From: Streptomyces sp. NBC_01451
GTDB taxonomy: Bacteria; Actinomycetota; Actinomycetes; Streptomycetales; Streptomycetaceae
Direction of reading: 5' to 3'
Assembly (NCBI RefSeq): GCF_036227485.1
Contig: NZ_CP109479.1
Span: 7,626,001-7,690,000, forward strand
Length of the DNA stretch: 64,000 nucleotides
The notes under the pieces were generated by a model. It did not search any database. It saw only the letters and a list, made by a program, of their open reading frames with translations, and was not told the DNA's origin. Below are positions 36,151 through 44,491 of the stretch, one piece after another (the stretch's first letter is position 1; every line of letters begins with the position of its first letter). The position numbers and the translations under genes are program-made.

Positions 36151-37121
36151 GAGGTACGCCCTTCGGTGTTCCTGCGCCTGTTCATGATCGCGTTCGCGAG
36201 CAGCCGCCCGGCGACACAGACGCCGAGGGCCAGCCAGGAGACGCGCCGGGACAGCCGTACGGCCCGTTCGACGTCGGGGACGCCGACAGCCCGCCCGGAC
36301 TCCCCGTTGAGCACGGGCCGGTGCTCGACCCGCCCCCCGTAGGACAGCGTTCCGCCGAGCCGGACCCCCAACGCCCCCGCGAACGAGGCCTCCACGGGCC
36401 CGGCGTTCGGACTGGGATGGCGTCCGGCGTCGGCACGCCAGGCCCGGACTGCGCCGCGCGGATCACCGCCGGCGACGGCGGCGAGCACGGCGGTCAGCCG
36501 CGCCCCCGGCCACCCGGCGAGGTCGTCGAGCCGCGCGGAGGCCCAGCCGTACCGCCGGTATCTCTCCGACCTGTGCCCGACCATCGCGTCCAGGGTGTTG
36601 ACGGCCCGGAACCCGACCAGCCCGGGCACCCCGCCCAGGGCGCCCCAGACGAGCGCGCCCACCACGGCGTCGGAGGTGTTCTCGGCGACGGACTCCACGA
36701 CGGCCCGGGCGATCCCGTCGGGGTCGAGGGCCTGCGGATCCCGCCCGCAGAGATGGGGCAGCCGCTCCCGCGCCGCCTCGACGTCCCCGGTCTCCAGGGA
36801 CCGGCCGACGGCCCGCGCCTCCCGGCCGAGGGAGGTACCGCCGACGACGGCCCAGGTGGCGGCGGCGGTGAGTGCGAGGGAAGCGGCACGGGACGGACGT
36901 ACGACACGACCGGCCGCCGCGGCAAGGAAGACGGCGCCCCCCGCGCACATGGCGGTGTGCAGCGCGCCCCACCCCCGGTGGTCCCGCCACAGCACCCGCT
37001 CGACGGCGCCGGCGGCCCGCCCGAACACGGCGACCGGATGCCCGCGGCGGGGGTCGCCGAGGATCAGATCACCGAGGAGTCCGGCGGTGGCGCCGTACGC
37101 GAAGACGCGATCGGCACGCAC
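36147..37121 (-). CDS. cobD: Cobinamide-phosphate synthase (adenosylcobinamide-phosphate synthase)
   Basis: 324 residues, CbiB/CobD-type membrane protein attaching aminopropanol phosphate to adenosylcobyric acid. [60 protein letters not shown] and [20 protein letters not shown] are diagnostic. GTG 37121 ([10 protein letters not shown]) is chosen because the frame further upstream runs through the cobalamin riboswitch and cannot be coding. The Shine-Dalgarno is weak. First gene of the operon, about 75 bp after the aptamer, so its translation is the likely riboswitch target. Confidence 0.93.
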   Translation of the reverse strand: MRADRVFAYGATAGLLGDLILGDPRRGHPVAVFGRAAGAVERVLWRDHRGWGALHTAMCAGGAVFLAAAAGRVVRPSRAASLALTAAATWAVVGGTSLGREARAVGRSLETGDVEAARERLPHLCGRDPQALDPDGIARAVVESVAENTSDAVVGALVWGALGGVPGLVGFRAVNTLDAMVGHRSERYRRYGWASARLDDLAGWPGARLTAVLAAVAGGDPRGAVRAWRADAGRHPSPNAGPVEASFAGALGVRLGGTLSYGGRVEHRPVLNGESGRAVGVPDVERAVRLSRRVSWLALGVCVAGRLLANAIMNRRRNTEGRTS

Positions 37122-37194
37122 CGGCTCAGCCGGCCGTGGAGTCGGGCAGCGACCTGGTGCTGTACCTCGAACGGCAGCCGAGCATGGCGATATG

Positions 37195-37390
37195 TCCTCA
37201 CTCAGGGTGTCCACGCCCTGGTTCGACGAGACCGGCGGCGAGAGTTCCTGGCTCCCGGGGTTACCTACCCCGGTGACAGTGGCGGGACCGCGCCGGATTC
37301 GCACCGGCTTCCTCTTCTGCCGCCGTACATGGCTCCGGCAGTCCACCACGGGCCCGGAACACCCGTCAACTTGCCGTTGACCAGGAAAGG
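37195..37390 (-). ncRNA. Cobalamin (B12) riboswitch
   Basis: On the minus strand the leader carries the canonical B12 box GCCACTG (plus-strand 37277-37283) within GGCGCGGTCCCGCCACTGTC, preceded by GAAGCCGGTGCGAATCCGGC and followed by GGGTAGGTAACCCCGGGAGC and CAGGAACTCTCGCCGCC. These are the conserved core elements of cobalamin aptamers. It heads the cobD-cobQ-cobN-... operon and should lower its expression when B12 is abundant. Mechanism (translation block or termination) is not certain; no U-tract terminator follows, so control of ribosome access is more likely. Confidence 0.95.
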
Positions 37391-37438
37391 AGGACTGTGC
37401 TGAGCCCCACACCACGACCGGATCGGGGCGACGAAAAA

Positions 37439-37489
37439 CGCCCGCTCCGACCGTGACCACCGGCAAGGCGGTCAGGGTCGGAGCGGGCG
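37439..37489 (-). terminator. Intrinsic terminator after the pitH operon, with U-tract
   Basis: CGCCCGCTCCGACC (37439-37452) pairs perfectly with GGTCGGAGCGGGCG (37476-37489), with inner TGACC/GGTCA pairing. On the minus strand the stem is followed by TTTTTCG, a genuine U-tract. It ends the pitH transcript just before the riboswitch and insulates the B12 operon. Confidence 0.92.
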
Positions 37490-37518
37490 GCGAGGAGGTG
37501 CGCGCGTGTCCGGCCGGG

Positions 37519-37740
37519 TCAGGCCACGATCAGATAGATCCCGTACGAGACCACCGCCGCGCAGGCGGCGAAGCACGCGTACGCCCCGGTGACGGCCAGC
37601 CCCGCCGACTCGCCCTGCGCGACCGCCCGTTCGCGGCGCGAGAGCCCGACGATGCCCAGGGTGAACACGCCCACCATGGCCACGGTGATGACGAGGCTGA
37701 CGCCGAAGACGGAGCCGAGGGCTGCCCAGTCGATCTTCAT
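37519..37740 (-). CDS. Small membrane protein downstream of pitH
   Basis: 73 residues with two or more hydrophobic spans (about 8-32 and 48-72) and a short polar RRERAVAQGESA loop. It begins MKIDWAALGSVFGVSLVITV. The gene lies 40 bases after pitH in the same direction, before a strong terminator, so it belongs to the phosphate transporter operon. I do not recognise a named family. Its conserved pairing with pitH in Streptomyces (from memory) suggests an accessory or assembly role. Confidence 0.8.
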   Translation of the reverse strand: MKIDWAALGSVFGVSLVITVAMVGVFTLGIVGLSRRERAVAQGESAGLAVTGAYACFAACAAVVSYGIYLIVA

Positions 37741-37780
37741 GTTGCTTCCTTCTGCTTCTCGCTCGGACCGGGAGCCGGAC

Positions 37781-39040
37781 TCAGAGGGCCGTGGCCGACG
37801 GCTTCGCCGTGACCTCGGCCGGGGCCGGGATGGTAGCCGTCAGGTCATCGGCGATGGTGCCCGCCGGCGGCGGCGTCACGGCGGCGATGGCCGTGGTGAC
37901 GATGCCCGCGGGCTCGGCGTTCTCGGCGGACTCGCCCTCGACGTGGTTGACGTTCGTGTGGTCGATCACCTCGCGGCGCGACACGACCCAGATCGCCGCG
38001 CTCGACGCGATGAGGAAGGCGGCCACCAGAGCCGTGCCCCAGTCGCCGAAGCCGGTGACGTACTCCGCCAGCGCGCCGACGAGAGCCGCGGCGGGCAGCG
38101 TCAGCCCCCACGCCACGAACATCCGGGTCGCCGTCGACCAGCGGACCACGCCGCCCTTGCGGCCGAGGCCGGCGCCCATCACCGAGCCCGACACCGAGTG
38201 CGTGGTGGAGAGGGAGAAACCGAGGTGGGAGGAGGCCAGGATGACGGTCGCCGCGCTGGTCTGGGCGGCGAAGCCCTGCTGGGGCTGGAGGTCGGTCAGA
38301 CCCTTGCCCATCGTACGGATGATGCGCCAGCCGCCCAGATACGTGCCGAGCGCGATGGCCAGGCCCGCGGAGAGGATGACCCACACCGGGGGATCGGAGT
38401 CGGGGGAGACGGCGCCGCCGGCGACCAGGGCGAGGGTGATGATGCCCATCGTCTTCTGCGCGTCGTTCGTGCCGTGTGCCAGCGACACCAGGCCCGCGGA
38501 GGCGATCTGGCCGACCCGGAAGCCCTTCTCCGCCGCCTTGCCCTCGGCCCGCGCTGCACCGAGCTTGTACGACAGCCGGGTTGCCAGCATGGCGGCCATG
38601 CCCGCCACCAGTGGGGCGGCGATCGCCGGGATCAGCACCTTCGTCACCAGCACATCGCCGTGGACGGCGCCCGTACCCGCCGAGGCGATGGTCGCGCCGA
38701 TCAGGCCGCCCATCAGGGCGTGCGAGGAACTGGACGGGAGCCCGACCAGCCAGGTCAGCAGGTTCCAGAGGATCGCGCCGACCAGTGCGGCGAAGATCAC
38801 CTCGGGACGGATACCGCTCTCGTCCACGAGGCCCTTGGAGATCGTGTTGGCGACCTCGACGGAAAGGAAGGCGCCCACGAGGTTGAGCACCGCCGACATG
38901 GCGACCGCGACCTTGGGCTTGAGCGCACCGGTCGAGATGGTGGTGGCCATCGCGTTGGCGGTGTCGTGGAAACCGTTCGTGAAATCGAACGCAAGCGCGG
39001 TGACGACCACGATCGCGAGGATCAGCGAGAAGCTTTCCAT
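37781..39040 (-). CDS. pitH: Low-affinity inorganic phosphate transporter (PiT family)
   Basis: 419 residues, polytopic. The PiT signature occurs twice: TNGFHDTANAMATTISTGAL near the N-terminus and SLAHGTNDAQKTMGIITLAL in the second half. GLPSSSSHALMGGLIG and SLSTTHSVSGSVMGAG are further family blocks. It imports metal-phosphate complexes by proton symport. The C-terminal about 60 residues are a Pro/Ala/Thr-rich cytoplasmic tail. An apparent PHO box lies about 50-70 bp upstream, so PhoR-PhoP control is expected. Operon with the small membrane protein downstream. Confidence 0.95.
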   Translation of the reverse strand: MESFSLILAIVVVTALAFDFTNGFHDTANAMATTISTGALKPKVAVAMSAVLNLVGAFLSVEVANTISKGLVDESGIRPEVIFAALVGAILWNLLTWLVGLPSSSSHALMGGLIGATIASAGTGAVHGDVLVTKVLIPAIAAPLVAGMAAMLATRLSYKLGAARAEGKAAEKGFRVGQIASAGLVSLAHGTNDAQKTMGIITLALVAGGAVSPDSDPPVWVILSAGLAIALGTYLGGWRIIRTMGKGLTDLQPQQGFAAQTSAATVILASSHLGFSLSTTHSVSGSVMGAGLGRKGGVVRWSTATRMFVAWGLTLPAAALVGALAEYVTGFGDWGTALVAAFLIASSAAIWVVSRREVIDHTNVNHVEGESAENAEPAGIVTTAIAAVTPPPAGTIADDLTATIPAPAEVTAKPSATAL

Positions 39041-39087
39041 TTACCCAGATTTCTTCCGTACGGTATTGGCTCTTGGACCGTAGGCAA

Positions 39088-39109
39088 CCTGGATGAACGG
39101 AAGATGAAC
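39088..39109 (-). promoter_or_regulatory. PHO box (PhoP-binding direct repeats) upstream of pitH
   Basis: On the minus strand GTTCATCTTCC is followed at once by GTTCATCCAGG, two 11-bp direct repeat units matching the Streptomyces PhoP consensus (GTTCACC-like). The site lies 48 bp upstream of the pitH start codon, near the expected promoter. Confidence 0.82.
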
Positions 39110-39184
39110 TGGCGGGGGACGCTGGGTGGCCGAAAACGGAGCGCCGTTCCCCTGGTGTCGCGGGACGGGCGGCGCCCGCTCCCG

Positions 39185-39943
39185 TCAGCCCTTCGCGAAC
39201 CGTTTGAGCTGGGCCGACGTCCCGTTGAAGAGGTTCTGGTCACCCGGCAGCGAGCCGCTGTTGTCGTACTGCCAGAACGTCCAGAACTTCCAGCCGCCGG
39301 ACGGCAGCGCCCCCGCGTCGGACGCGTTGTAGCGGGCCAGCCACAGGGCGTGCTTCGAAGTGAAGGCACTGCTGCTGTTCGTGCAGGTGTTCCACCAGTG
39401 GGCGGTCGTGTAGATGACCGGACGGCGGCCGGTGAGCCGGGCGACCTCGTTGCTGAAGGCCGTGATCCAACTGGCCATCTCCGCCTTGTCGAGGCCGTAG
39501 CACTTCTTCTTGCCGTAGGGGTTGTACTCGACGTCGAGCGCGGGGGGCAGCGTCCACCCGTCCGCGCGCCAGGCCCCGCCGTTGCGCACGAAGTACCGGG
39601 CCTGGGTGATGCCGGACGACCTGTCCGGCAGGGCGAAGTGGTAGGCCCCGCGGATCAGGCCGGCGGCCCGTGAACCGTCGTACTGCCGGCCGAAGTACGG
39701 ACTGCGGTAGGTGTGGGACTCGGTCGCCTTGATGTATACGAAAGTGGCGCCCTTCGCCTTCGCGGACTGCCAGTCGACGTCCTTCTGGTGCGACGAGACG
39801 TCGTGCCCCCTCGGCTCACCCGCCGCCGAGACCGGGACCTCCGTCAGGACGGTCCCGCCGATGGCGATCGCCGCCGCGGTGGCCGCGACGGCACGGGACC
39901 GGCGCCGGAAGTGCCGGAGCGAGGGTCGGTGATCACGGGCCAT
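39185..39943 (-). CDS. Secreted GH25 lysozyme (muramidase)
   Basis: 252 residues. Signal peptide (basic RRRSRAVAATAAAIAIGG, cleavage near VSAAGEP) followed by one GH25 domain cleaving the MurNAc-GlcNAc bond of peptidoglycan. Catalytic acidic residues fit the family: Asp in GHDVSSHQKDVDW, Glu in YIKATESHTYRSP, Asp and Glu in PPALDVEYNPYG; WKFWTFWQYDNSGSLPG closes the barrel. ATG 39943 is chosen for the signal peptide and the GGGGGGAC site. No extra wall-binding domain. Single gene upstream of pitH on the same strand. Confidence 0.93.
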   Translation of the reverse strand: MARDHRPSLRHFRRRSRAVAATAAAIAIGGTVLTEVPVSAAGEPRGHDVSSHQKDVDWQSAKAKGATFVYIKATESHTYRSPYFGRQYDGSRAAGLIRGAYHFALPDRSSGITQARYFVRNGGAWRADGWTLPPALDVEYNPYGKKKCYGLDKAEMASWITAFSNEVARLTGRRPVIYTTAHWWNTCTNSSSAFTSKHALWLARYNASDAGALPSGGWKFWTFWQYDNSGSLPGDQNLFNGTSAQLKRFAKG

Positions 39944-40140
39944 GTGTCCCCCCGGAATGGCTGCGTGCGTGACAAATCCCCAGGAGGCTACTGGAAGATC
40001 GACCGATTTCCGGCGGTCTCCGGCCAAAGCGCACGCACGCGCCGATACGCGCGCACACGCGCCCTTACGGACCCCGGAATTTCCCCCTACAGTGCCCTCG
40101 CCCGGCGCCGCTCCGGGACCGTGCCTGGCAGGATCGGGGC

Positions 40141-40863
40141 ATGGCTGAGCAGCGACGGGACGGACGTGACGTGCGGGACGACGTGCGGGGCACTGATCCG
40201 GCACGATGGCCCGCCGGGTCCGACGGGACGGCGCGGGCCTGGGCGGGGCTCGTCGCGACGGCCCGCCGCACGGTGGCCGACGGCCTGGTGGTCGGCACCT
40301 CCGGCAACGTCTCCGTGCGTGTCGGGGACACCGTCCTGGTCACACCGTCCGGCGTTCCGTACGACCGGCTCACCCCCGACGGCGTGGTCGGCGTCGACCT
40401 GGCGGGCCGCCAGGTTCTCGGCACCCTGACCCCGACGAGCGAACTGCCCATGCATCTCGCCGTCTACCGGTCCACCGACGCCCGCGCCGTCGTCCACACC
40501 CACGCCGTCCACGCGACCGCCGTCTCGACGCTCGTACGGGAGCTGCCGCTGATCCACTACATGGCCGGCGACCTCGGCGGCCCCGTCCGAGTCGCCCCGT
40601 ATGCGACATACGGCACGGAGGAGTTGGCCGAGAACATGCTCCGGGCCCTGACGGACCGCGCCGCGTGCCTCCTCCAGAACCACGGCACGCTCACCCACGG
40701 CGCCACCCTCGACCAGGCGTACGACCGCACCGCCCAGCTGGAGTGGATGTGCCGCGTCTGGCTCACGGCGTCCTCCCTGCCGGGACGGTCCCCCACGCTC
40801 CTGTCGGAGGAACAGGTGGGAGAGGCGGCGGAACGGCTCAAGGAGTACGGGCAGCGGGGGTAG
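40141..40863 (+). CDS. Class II aldolase/adducin-family protein (fuculose-phosphate aldolase-like)
   Basis: 240 residues, soluble. Metal ligands are visible as HTHAVHATAVSTL (two His) and the later His in LLQNHGTLTHGATLDQAYDR; the catalytic Glu is in PTSELPMHLAVYR. LVVGTSGNVSVRVGDTVLVT is the N-terminal fold motif. Family members include L-fuculose-1-phosphate aldolase, ribulose-5-phosphate 4-epimerase and methylthioribulose-phosphate dehydratase; this one cannot be assigned further. Monocistronic or followed by the hydrolase 95 bases later. The first about 25 residues are poorly conserved in character, so a later start is possible. Confidence 0.88.
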   Translation: MAEQRRDGRDVRDDVRGTDPARWPAGSDGTARAWAGLVATARRTVADGLVVGTSGNVSVRVGDTVLVTPSGVPYDRLTPDGVVGVDLAGRQVLGTLTPTSELPMHLAVYRSTDARAVVHTHAVHATAVSTLVRELPLIHYMAGDLGGPVRVAPYATYGTEELAENMLRALTDRAACLLQNHGTLTHGATLDQAYDRTAQLEWMCRVWLTASSLPGRSPTLLSEEQVGEAAERLKEYGQRG

Positions 40864-40958
40864 CGGGGGAGAGGCCCCATTTCACCTTTCACCCCGTTCT
40901 CCCGGTTCTCCCGGCTCTCCCACTGGCCGTCGGAGCGCTCCGCACCGAGACTGGGTCC

Positions 40959-42095
40959 GTGCGCCCAGTCACCGCGACGGCCGCTGCCGTCACCGCAGCC
41001 CTGGCAGCAGGCGCCGCCAGTGTCGCCGCCGGCCGCTACGCCAGCGACGCCGCCCTCAAGGCGCCCCAGGGCAGGCCCCTGCCCACCGAACCCCGGCTCA
41101 CCGTGCACTCCACCGCCGCCGGCCGGGTCGTGCTCACCCGCGCCCTGGCCTCCCGGCGCCCCGGCACCTACGGCCTCGCCGGTGACAGGACCCACGCCGT
41201 CGTAGGCCCCGTCCTGAACCACGCGGCCCACTCCGCCGACACCGTCGTACGCCGCCTCGAACGGGTCACCCACGGCACCCTGGAACCCCGCGACAAGGTC
41301 TGGCTCACCCCGAACGTGCACGTCGGCGACCCCGGCACCGCTCTCGGACTCGACCACCTCGACATCGAGATCCCCGGCGAACTCGGCGCCCTGCCCGCGT
41401 GGTTCGTGCCCGGGGCCCGCAGTACCTGGGTGATCACCGTCCACGGACTCGGCGCCACCCGCGAGCACCCCCTGAACGTCCTGCCGTTCCTGCACCGCCA
41501 TCAGTTCCCGGTCCTCGACCTCGCCTACCGGGGCGATCCCGGCGCGCCCCGGCCCCAGGACGGCCTCGGCCACCTCGGCGAGACCGAGTGGCGCGACCTC
41601 GACGCCGCGATCCGGTACGCCCTGAGCCACGGCGCCGAGCACGTCGTCCTGTACGGCTGGTCCACCGGCGCCACCATGGCCCTGCGGGCCGCCGCCCGCT
41701 CCGCGCTGCGCGACCGGGTCTCCGGGCTGGTCCTGGACTCGCCGGTGCTCAGCTGGGAGACCACCCTGCGCGCCCTCGCCACGGCCCGCCGCACCCCGGG
41801 CGCGCTGCTCCCGCTGGCCGTGCGCGCCGCACAGGGCCGCACCGGTCTGCACGGCGGCCACGAGGGACCCGCCGCCCATGCCGCCGACCCCGCCAGGCTC
41901 ACCGTCCCGGCCCTGATCGTCCACGGCCCCGCCGACACGATCGCCCCGTGGGGACCCTCCCGCCGCCTCGCGGCCCGCCGCCCCGACCTCATCACCCTGC
42001 ACCAGGTCCCGGACGCCCCGCACGGCGCGATGTGGAACGCGGACCCGGCGACGTACGAGGAAACCCTGCGCCGCTTCCTGACCCCGCTGATGTAG
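40959..42095 (+). CDS. Alpha/beta hydrolase
   Basis: 378 residues. Serine hydrolase with nucleophile motif G-W-S-T-G (HVVLYGWSTGATMALRA), acid Asp in LIVHGPADTIAPW and His in VPDAPHGAMWN; the oxyanion HGLGATREHP precedes the first helix. The N-terminal about 120 residues lack the fold and begin with a hydrophobic AAAVTAALAAGAASVAAGRY stretch, a possible membrane anchor. GTG 40959 is chosen because this stretch starts there; no strong Shine-Dalgarno is visible. Substrate unknown. Confidence 0.86.
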   Translation: MRPVTATAAAVTAALAAGAASVAAGRYASDAALKAPQGRPLPTEPRLTVHSTAAGRVVLTRALASRRPGTYGLAGDRTHAVVGPVLNHAAHSADTVVRRLERVTHGTLEPRDKVWLTPNVHVGDPGTALGLDHLDIEIPGELGALPAWFVPGARSTWVITVHGLGATREHPLNVLPFLHRHQFPVLDLAYRGDPGAPRPQDGLGHLGETEWRDLDAAIRYALSHGAEHVVLYGWSTGATMALRAAARSALRDRVSGLVLDSPVLSWETTLRALATARRTPGALLPLAVRAAQGRTGLHGGHEGPAAHAADPARLTVPALIVHGPADTIAPWGPSRRLAARRPDLITLHQVPDAPHGAMWNADPATYEETLRRFLTPLM

Positions 42096-42210
42096 CTGAC
42101 GCAGGCGACCCGGCCGCTCCCCCGTCGGCGGCTCCGGCCGTCGCCCGCACCGGGAAACGCCTGGTCCGCAGCGTCTCGCCCATGCACCGCCGCACCCCGC
42201 ACCTCCTTCC

Positions 42211-42237
42211 GTTTAAGCCTGGACCACTGGCTTGAAC
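42211..42237. promoter_or_regulatory. Inverted repeat upstream of the hypothetical gene
   Basis: GTTTAAGCC (42211-42219), nine bases, GGCTTGAAC (42229-42237): 9-bp arms with one mismatch, in an AT-richer patch about 100 bp before the downstream start. Either an operator or part of the end of the hydrolase transcript. Confidence 0.4.
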
Positions 42238-42339
42238 ACCCCCCTGGGCCCCCGCTCGAACCACCTCCCTTGGCCAGCCCTGTGGCCCGCCGTGACATTC
42301 CGTTTGGGTTTTCGGACCGTCAACCGGAAGACTGCACCC

Positions 42340-43749
42340 GTGACGTCCCGTATCCCGCGCGACTCCAGGCTTCGACTTGTCCGCCCGCGACCCCTGGCCG
42401 CCGCCCCACGAGCGATGAACCAGCGGCGCTCGCGCCGCCCCGCCCCGCGTCCGCCCGAGGGCACACCGGCCCCGGCGGAACTGGCCAGAATGGCCCGCTC
42501 CGGTCTGGCCGGCGCGGCCCGCGTGGCCCGCTGGGCCGACCCCTCCCTGCGGCCCGGCCACGACGGCGGGTCCTCCGACGGCAGGGGCGCCCTGTCCGAC
42601 GCCACCGCCGAACGGGCCGCCGCCGAACTGGGGCTGACCCCGGATCAGGTCCGCCACGACTGGGACACCGCCCGGCTCGCCGGCCTCGTCGAGGTGCACG
42701 GCGACATCGCACGCCCCGGCTGGCGCCTGCGCGCCTGGAACCGTGACGACAGCGCCGTACTGCGCGGCTGGGTCGCGCTCTTCGACGCCTGGTCGATCGC
42801 CCACCCCGAGGCCGCGGACCACGAGCCCGCCGCCGTCGCCGAGGTCGTCTCCGCGATGCCCCAAGTGCTCTCCTTCCTCCAGCTGTCCGCGGGCCCCGTC
42901 CCCATGGACCAGCTCCTGGACCTCCTGGAGCAGCGGGTCACGGAACTGCGCACCGAGCGCTGCGAGGTCCCGTACGGCCCCCAGCCCGAGCCGCTGCCCC
43001 AGCAGCCCGAGGCCACCGCCGTCGACACCCCGCTCGCCCCCCTCCTCGACTGGGCCCTGCACGCCCTGGCCTCCGTCGGCGCCCTCACCTACGGCGACGG
43101 CCACGCCACACTCACCCCGCTCGGCAGCTGGGCGGTGTGGGTCAAGCTGGAGCAGATCTGCGTCGCCGCGCAGAGCCCGGCCGGCAACATCGAGCAGAAC
43201 GCCGAGGACATGCTGCGCGGCTGCTCCCAGCTGCGTCCCAACGCGGCCCGCGCCGAGTACCGGGCCTGGCTCGCCGCCCGCCCCGTCGGCAGTGCCGTCG
43301 CCGAACTCCTCGACGCCGCCCGCGGTGAGGACGCCCTGCTGCGCGGTCTCGCCTTCGAGGCGCTCCGCGTGGTCGGCGGCCCCGCCGAGCCCGATGTGCG
43401 CGCCGTGACGGAGAAGGCCCCGCTGCGGCCGTACGCCCTGCTGTGGCTGGCCGAGCACGACGGGATCGACCCCGAGGACGCCCACGAGGTGCTCACCCGT
43501 GAGGAGGCCACCTGGATGTGGGTCGACACCGCCGCGGCCGTCGCCGACCACGGCGAGGCGCCGCTGCTCGTACGGCATCTGGAGTCGGCGGTGCAGCCGA
43601 CCATCCCCGCGCTCCTCGACGAGGTCCGCGCCGTCGGCCACCCCCGCACCGTCCAGGTCCTGGTCGCCCTCGCCGCCGCCCACCCCGACCCGGCCCTCGC
43701 CAAGGCCGTACGCCGCGCCGCCTTCCAGGTGCACACCGGAGGCAGCTGA
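42340..43749 (+). CDS. Conserved hypothetical protein, Streptomyces-type, 469 residues
   Basis: I do not recognise a named family. The protein has an Arg/Pro-rich N-terminus (PRDSRLRLVRPRPLAAAPRA), a middle part with ATAERAAAELGLTPDQVRHD and DWDTARLAGLVEV reminiscent of a winged-helix, an LTYGDGHATLTPLGSWAVWV segment also like a small wing, and a C-terminal alpha-helical part (about 330-469) with HEAT-like repeats such as LLRGLAFEALRVVGGPAEPD and PALLDEVRAVGHPRTVQVLV. No signal peptide or membrane span. The start is uncertain: GTG 42340 has GGAAG upstream, ATG 42415 is an alternative. Confidence 0.72.
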   Translation: MTSRIPRDSRLRLVRPRPLAAAPRAMNQRRSRRPAPRPPEGTPAPAELARMARSGLAGAARVARWADPSLRPGHDGGSSDGRGALSDATAERAAAELGLTPDQVRHDWDTARLAGLVEVHGDIARPGWRLRAWNRDDSAVLRGWVALFDAWSIAHPEAADHEPAAVAEVVSAMPQVLSFLQLSAGPVPMDQLLDLLEQRVTELRTERCEVPYGPQPEPLPQQPEATAVDTPLAPLLDWALHALASVGALTYGDGHATLTPLGSWAVWVKLEQICVAAQSPAGNIEQNAEDMLRGCSQLRPNAARAEYRAWLAARPVGSAVAELLDAARGEDALLRGLAFEALRVVGGPAEPDVRAVTEKAPLRPYALLWLAEHDGIDPEDAHEVLTREEATWMWVDTAAAVADHGEAPLLVRHLESAVQPTIPALLDEVRAVGHPRTVQVLVALAAAHPDPALAKAVRRAAFQVHTGGS

Positions 43750-43930
43750 AGGCTCCGCCGGCTGCGCGGTCGGTCTGTCGCGGGCCGGTGCGGCCTGGCC
43801 GCACTCACGCGGCGCAGCCGCACTGCCACAGTCGCGCGCCCTTGCGGGCCGCGGTGGCGTCCTGGACCTCCACCGAGGCCGCGCAGTCGTATCGCGCGGC
43901 GGACTCGGGCCGCCCTGGGGGAGGACGGGG

Positions 43931-44350
43931 TCAGGTCTGTATCTCGGGCGCGTATGTCCCGAAGCTCCAGATGTTGCCCTCGATGTCGCGTGCCATGTAG
44001 TCGCGCGAGCCGTAGTCCTGGTCCGTCGGGGGCATCAGGATGTCCGCGCCGTGCTCCACGGCCTGCAGGTGGTGTGCGTCGACGTCGTCCACGACGACGT
44101 ACACCCCGCACGGCCCCGCGTCCTTCATCGCCGTGTCGAAGACGCCGCCGCGGCCCTTCGAGCCGAGCATCACCGCGCCGTTGCCCTGCACCAGCTCGGC
44201 GTGCAGCACCGAGCCGTCCTCCCCCTCGTACACCGACGCCTCGGTGAAGCCGAAGGCCTCGGTGAGCTGCCGGATCGCCGCTTTCGCGTCCGCGTACACC
44301 AGTGTCGGGTAGACGCTGGGACGCCCGCCGCCCGTGCCTGCCATGCCCAT
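43931..44350 (-). CDS. VOC-superfamily (glyoxalase/bleomycin resistance-like) protein
   Basis: 139 residues, one vicinal-oxygen-chelate domain: SVYPTLVYADAKAAIRQLTE, the FGFTEASVYEGEDGSVLHAE strand pair, AVMLGSKGRGG, then VYVVVDDVDAHHLQAVEHGA and the terminal YMARDIEGNIWSFGTY. The form is PhnB/YaeR-like. It may bind small toxic metabolites or be a lyase/dioxygenase of unknown substrate. ATG 44350 is chosen because GGGAGTGTG precedes it directly; an ATG two codons later is possible. Confidence 0.87.
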   Translation of the reverse strand: MGMAGTGGGRPSVYPTLVYADAKAAIRQLTEAFGFTEASVYEGEDGSVLHAELVQGNGAVMLGSKGRGGVFDTAMKDAGPCGVYVVVDDVDAHHLQAVEHGADILMPPTDQDYGSRDYMARDIEGNIWSFGTYAPEIQT

Positions 44351-44491
44351 CACACTCCCTACGTCCCGCTGCCGGAGAACCGCAGACCGGACAACCGGAA
44401 ACCGGAAAGAACGGCCTGCGCCCAGTCTTGCACCGGCCACTGACAACGCCCCGGCAAGCGGTCCCGCGTCCGTCCCGTCCCGTCGCCCCGC

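Noticed and set aside
40029..40062. Alternating purine-pyrimidine tract that could form Z-DNA
   Set aside because: Short, interrupted, and common in GC-rich DNA; no functional link could be argued.
39944..40140. Riboswitch of the c-di-AMP type before the lysozyme gene
   Set aside because: Such elements precede some Streptomyces wall-lytic genes, but I could not find the conserved core in the leader.
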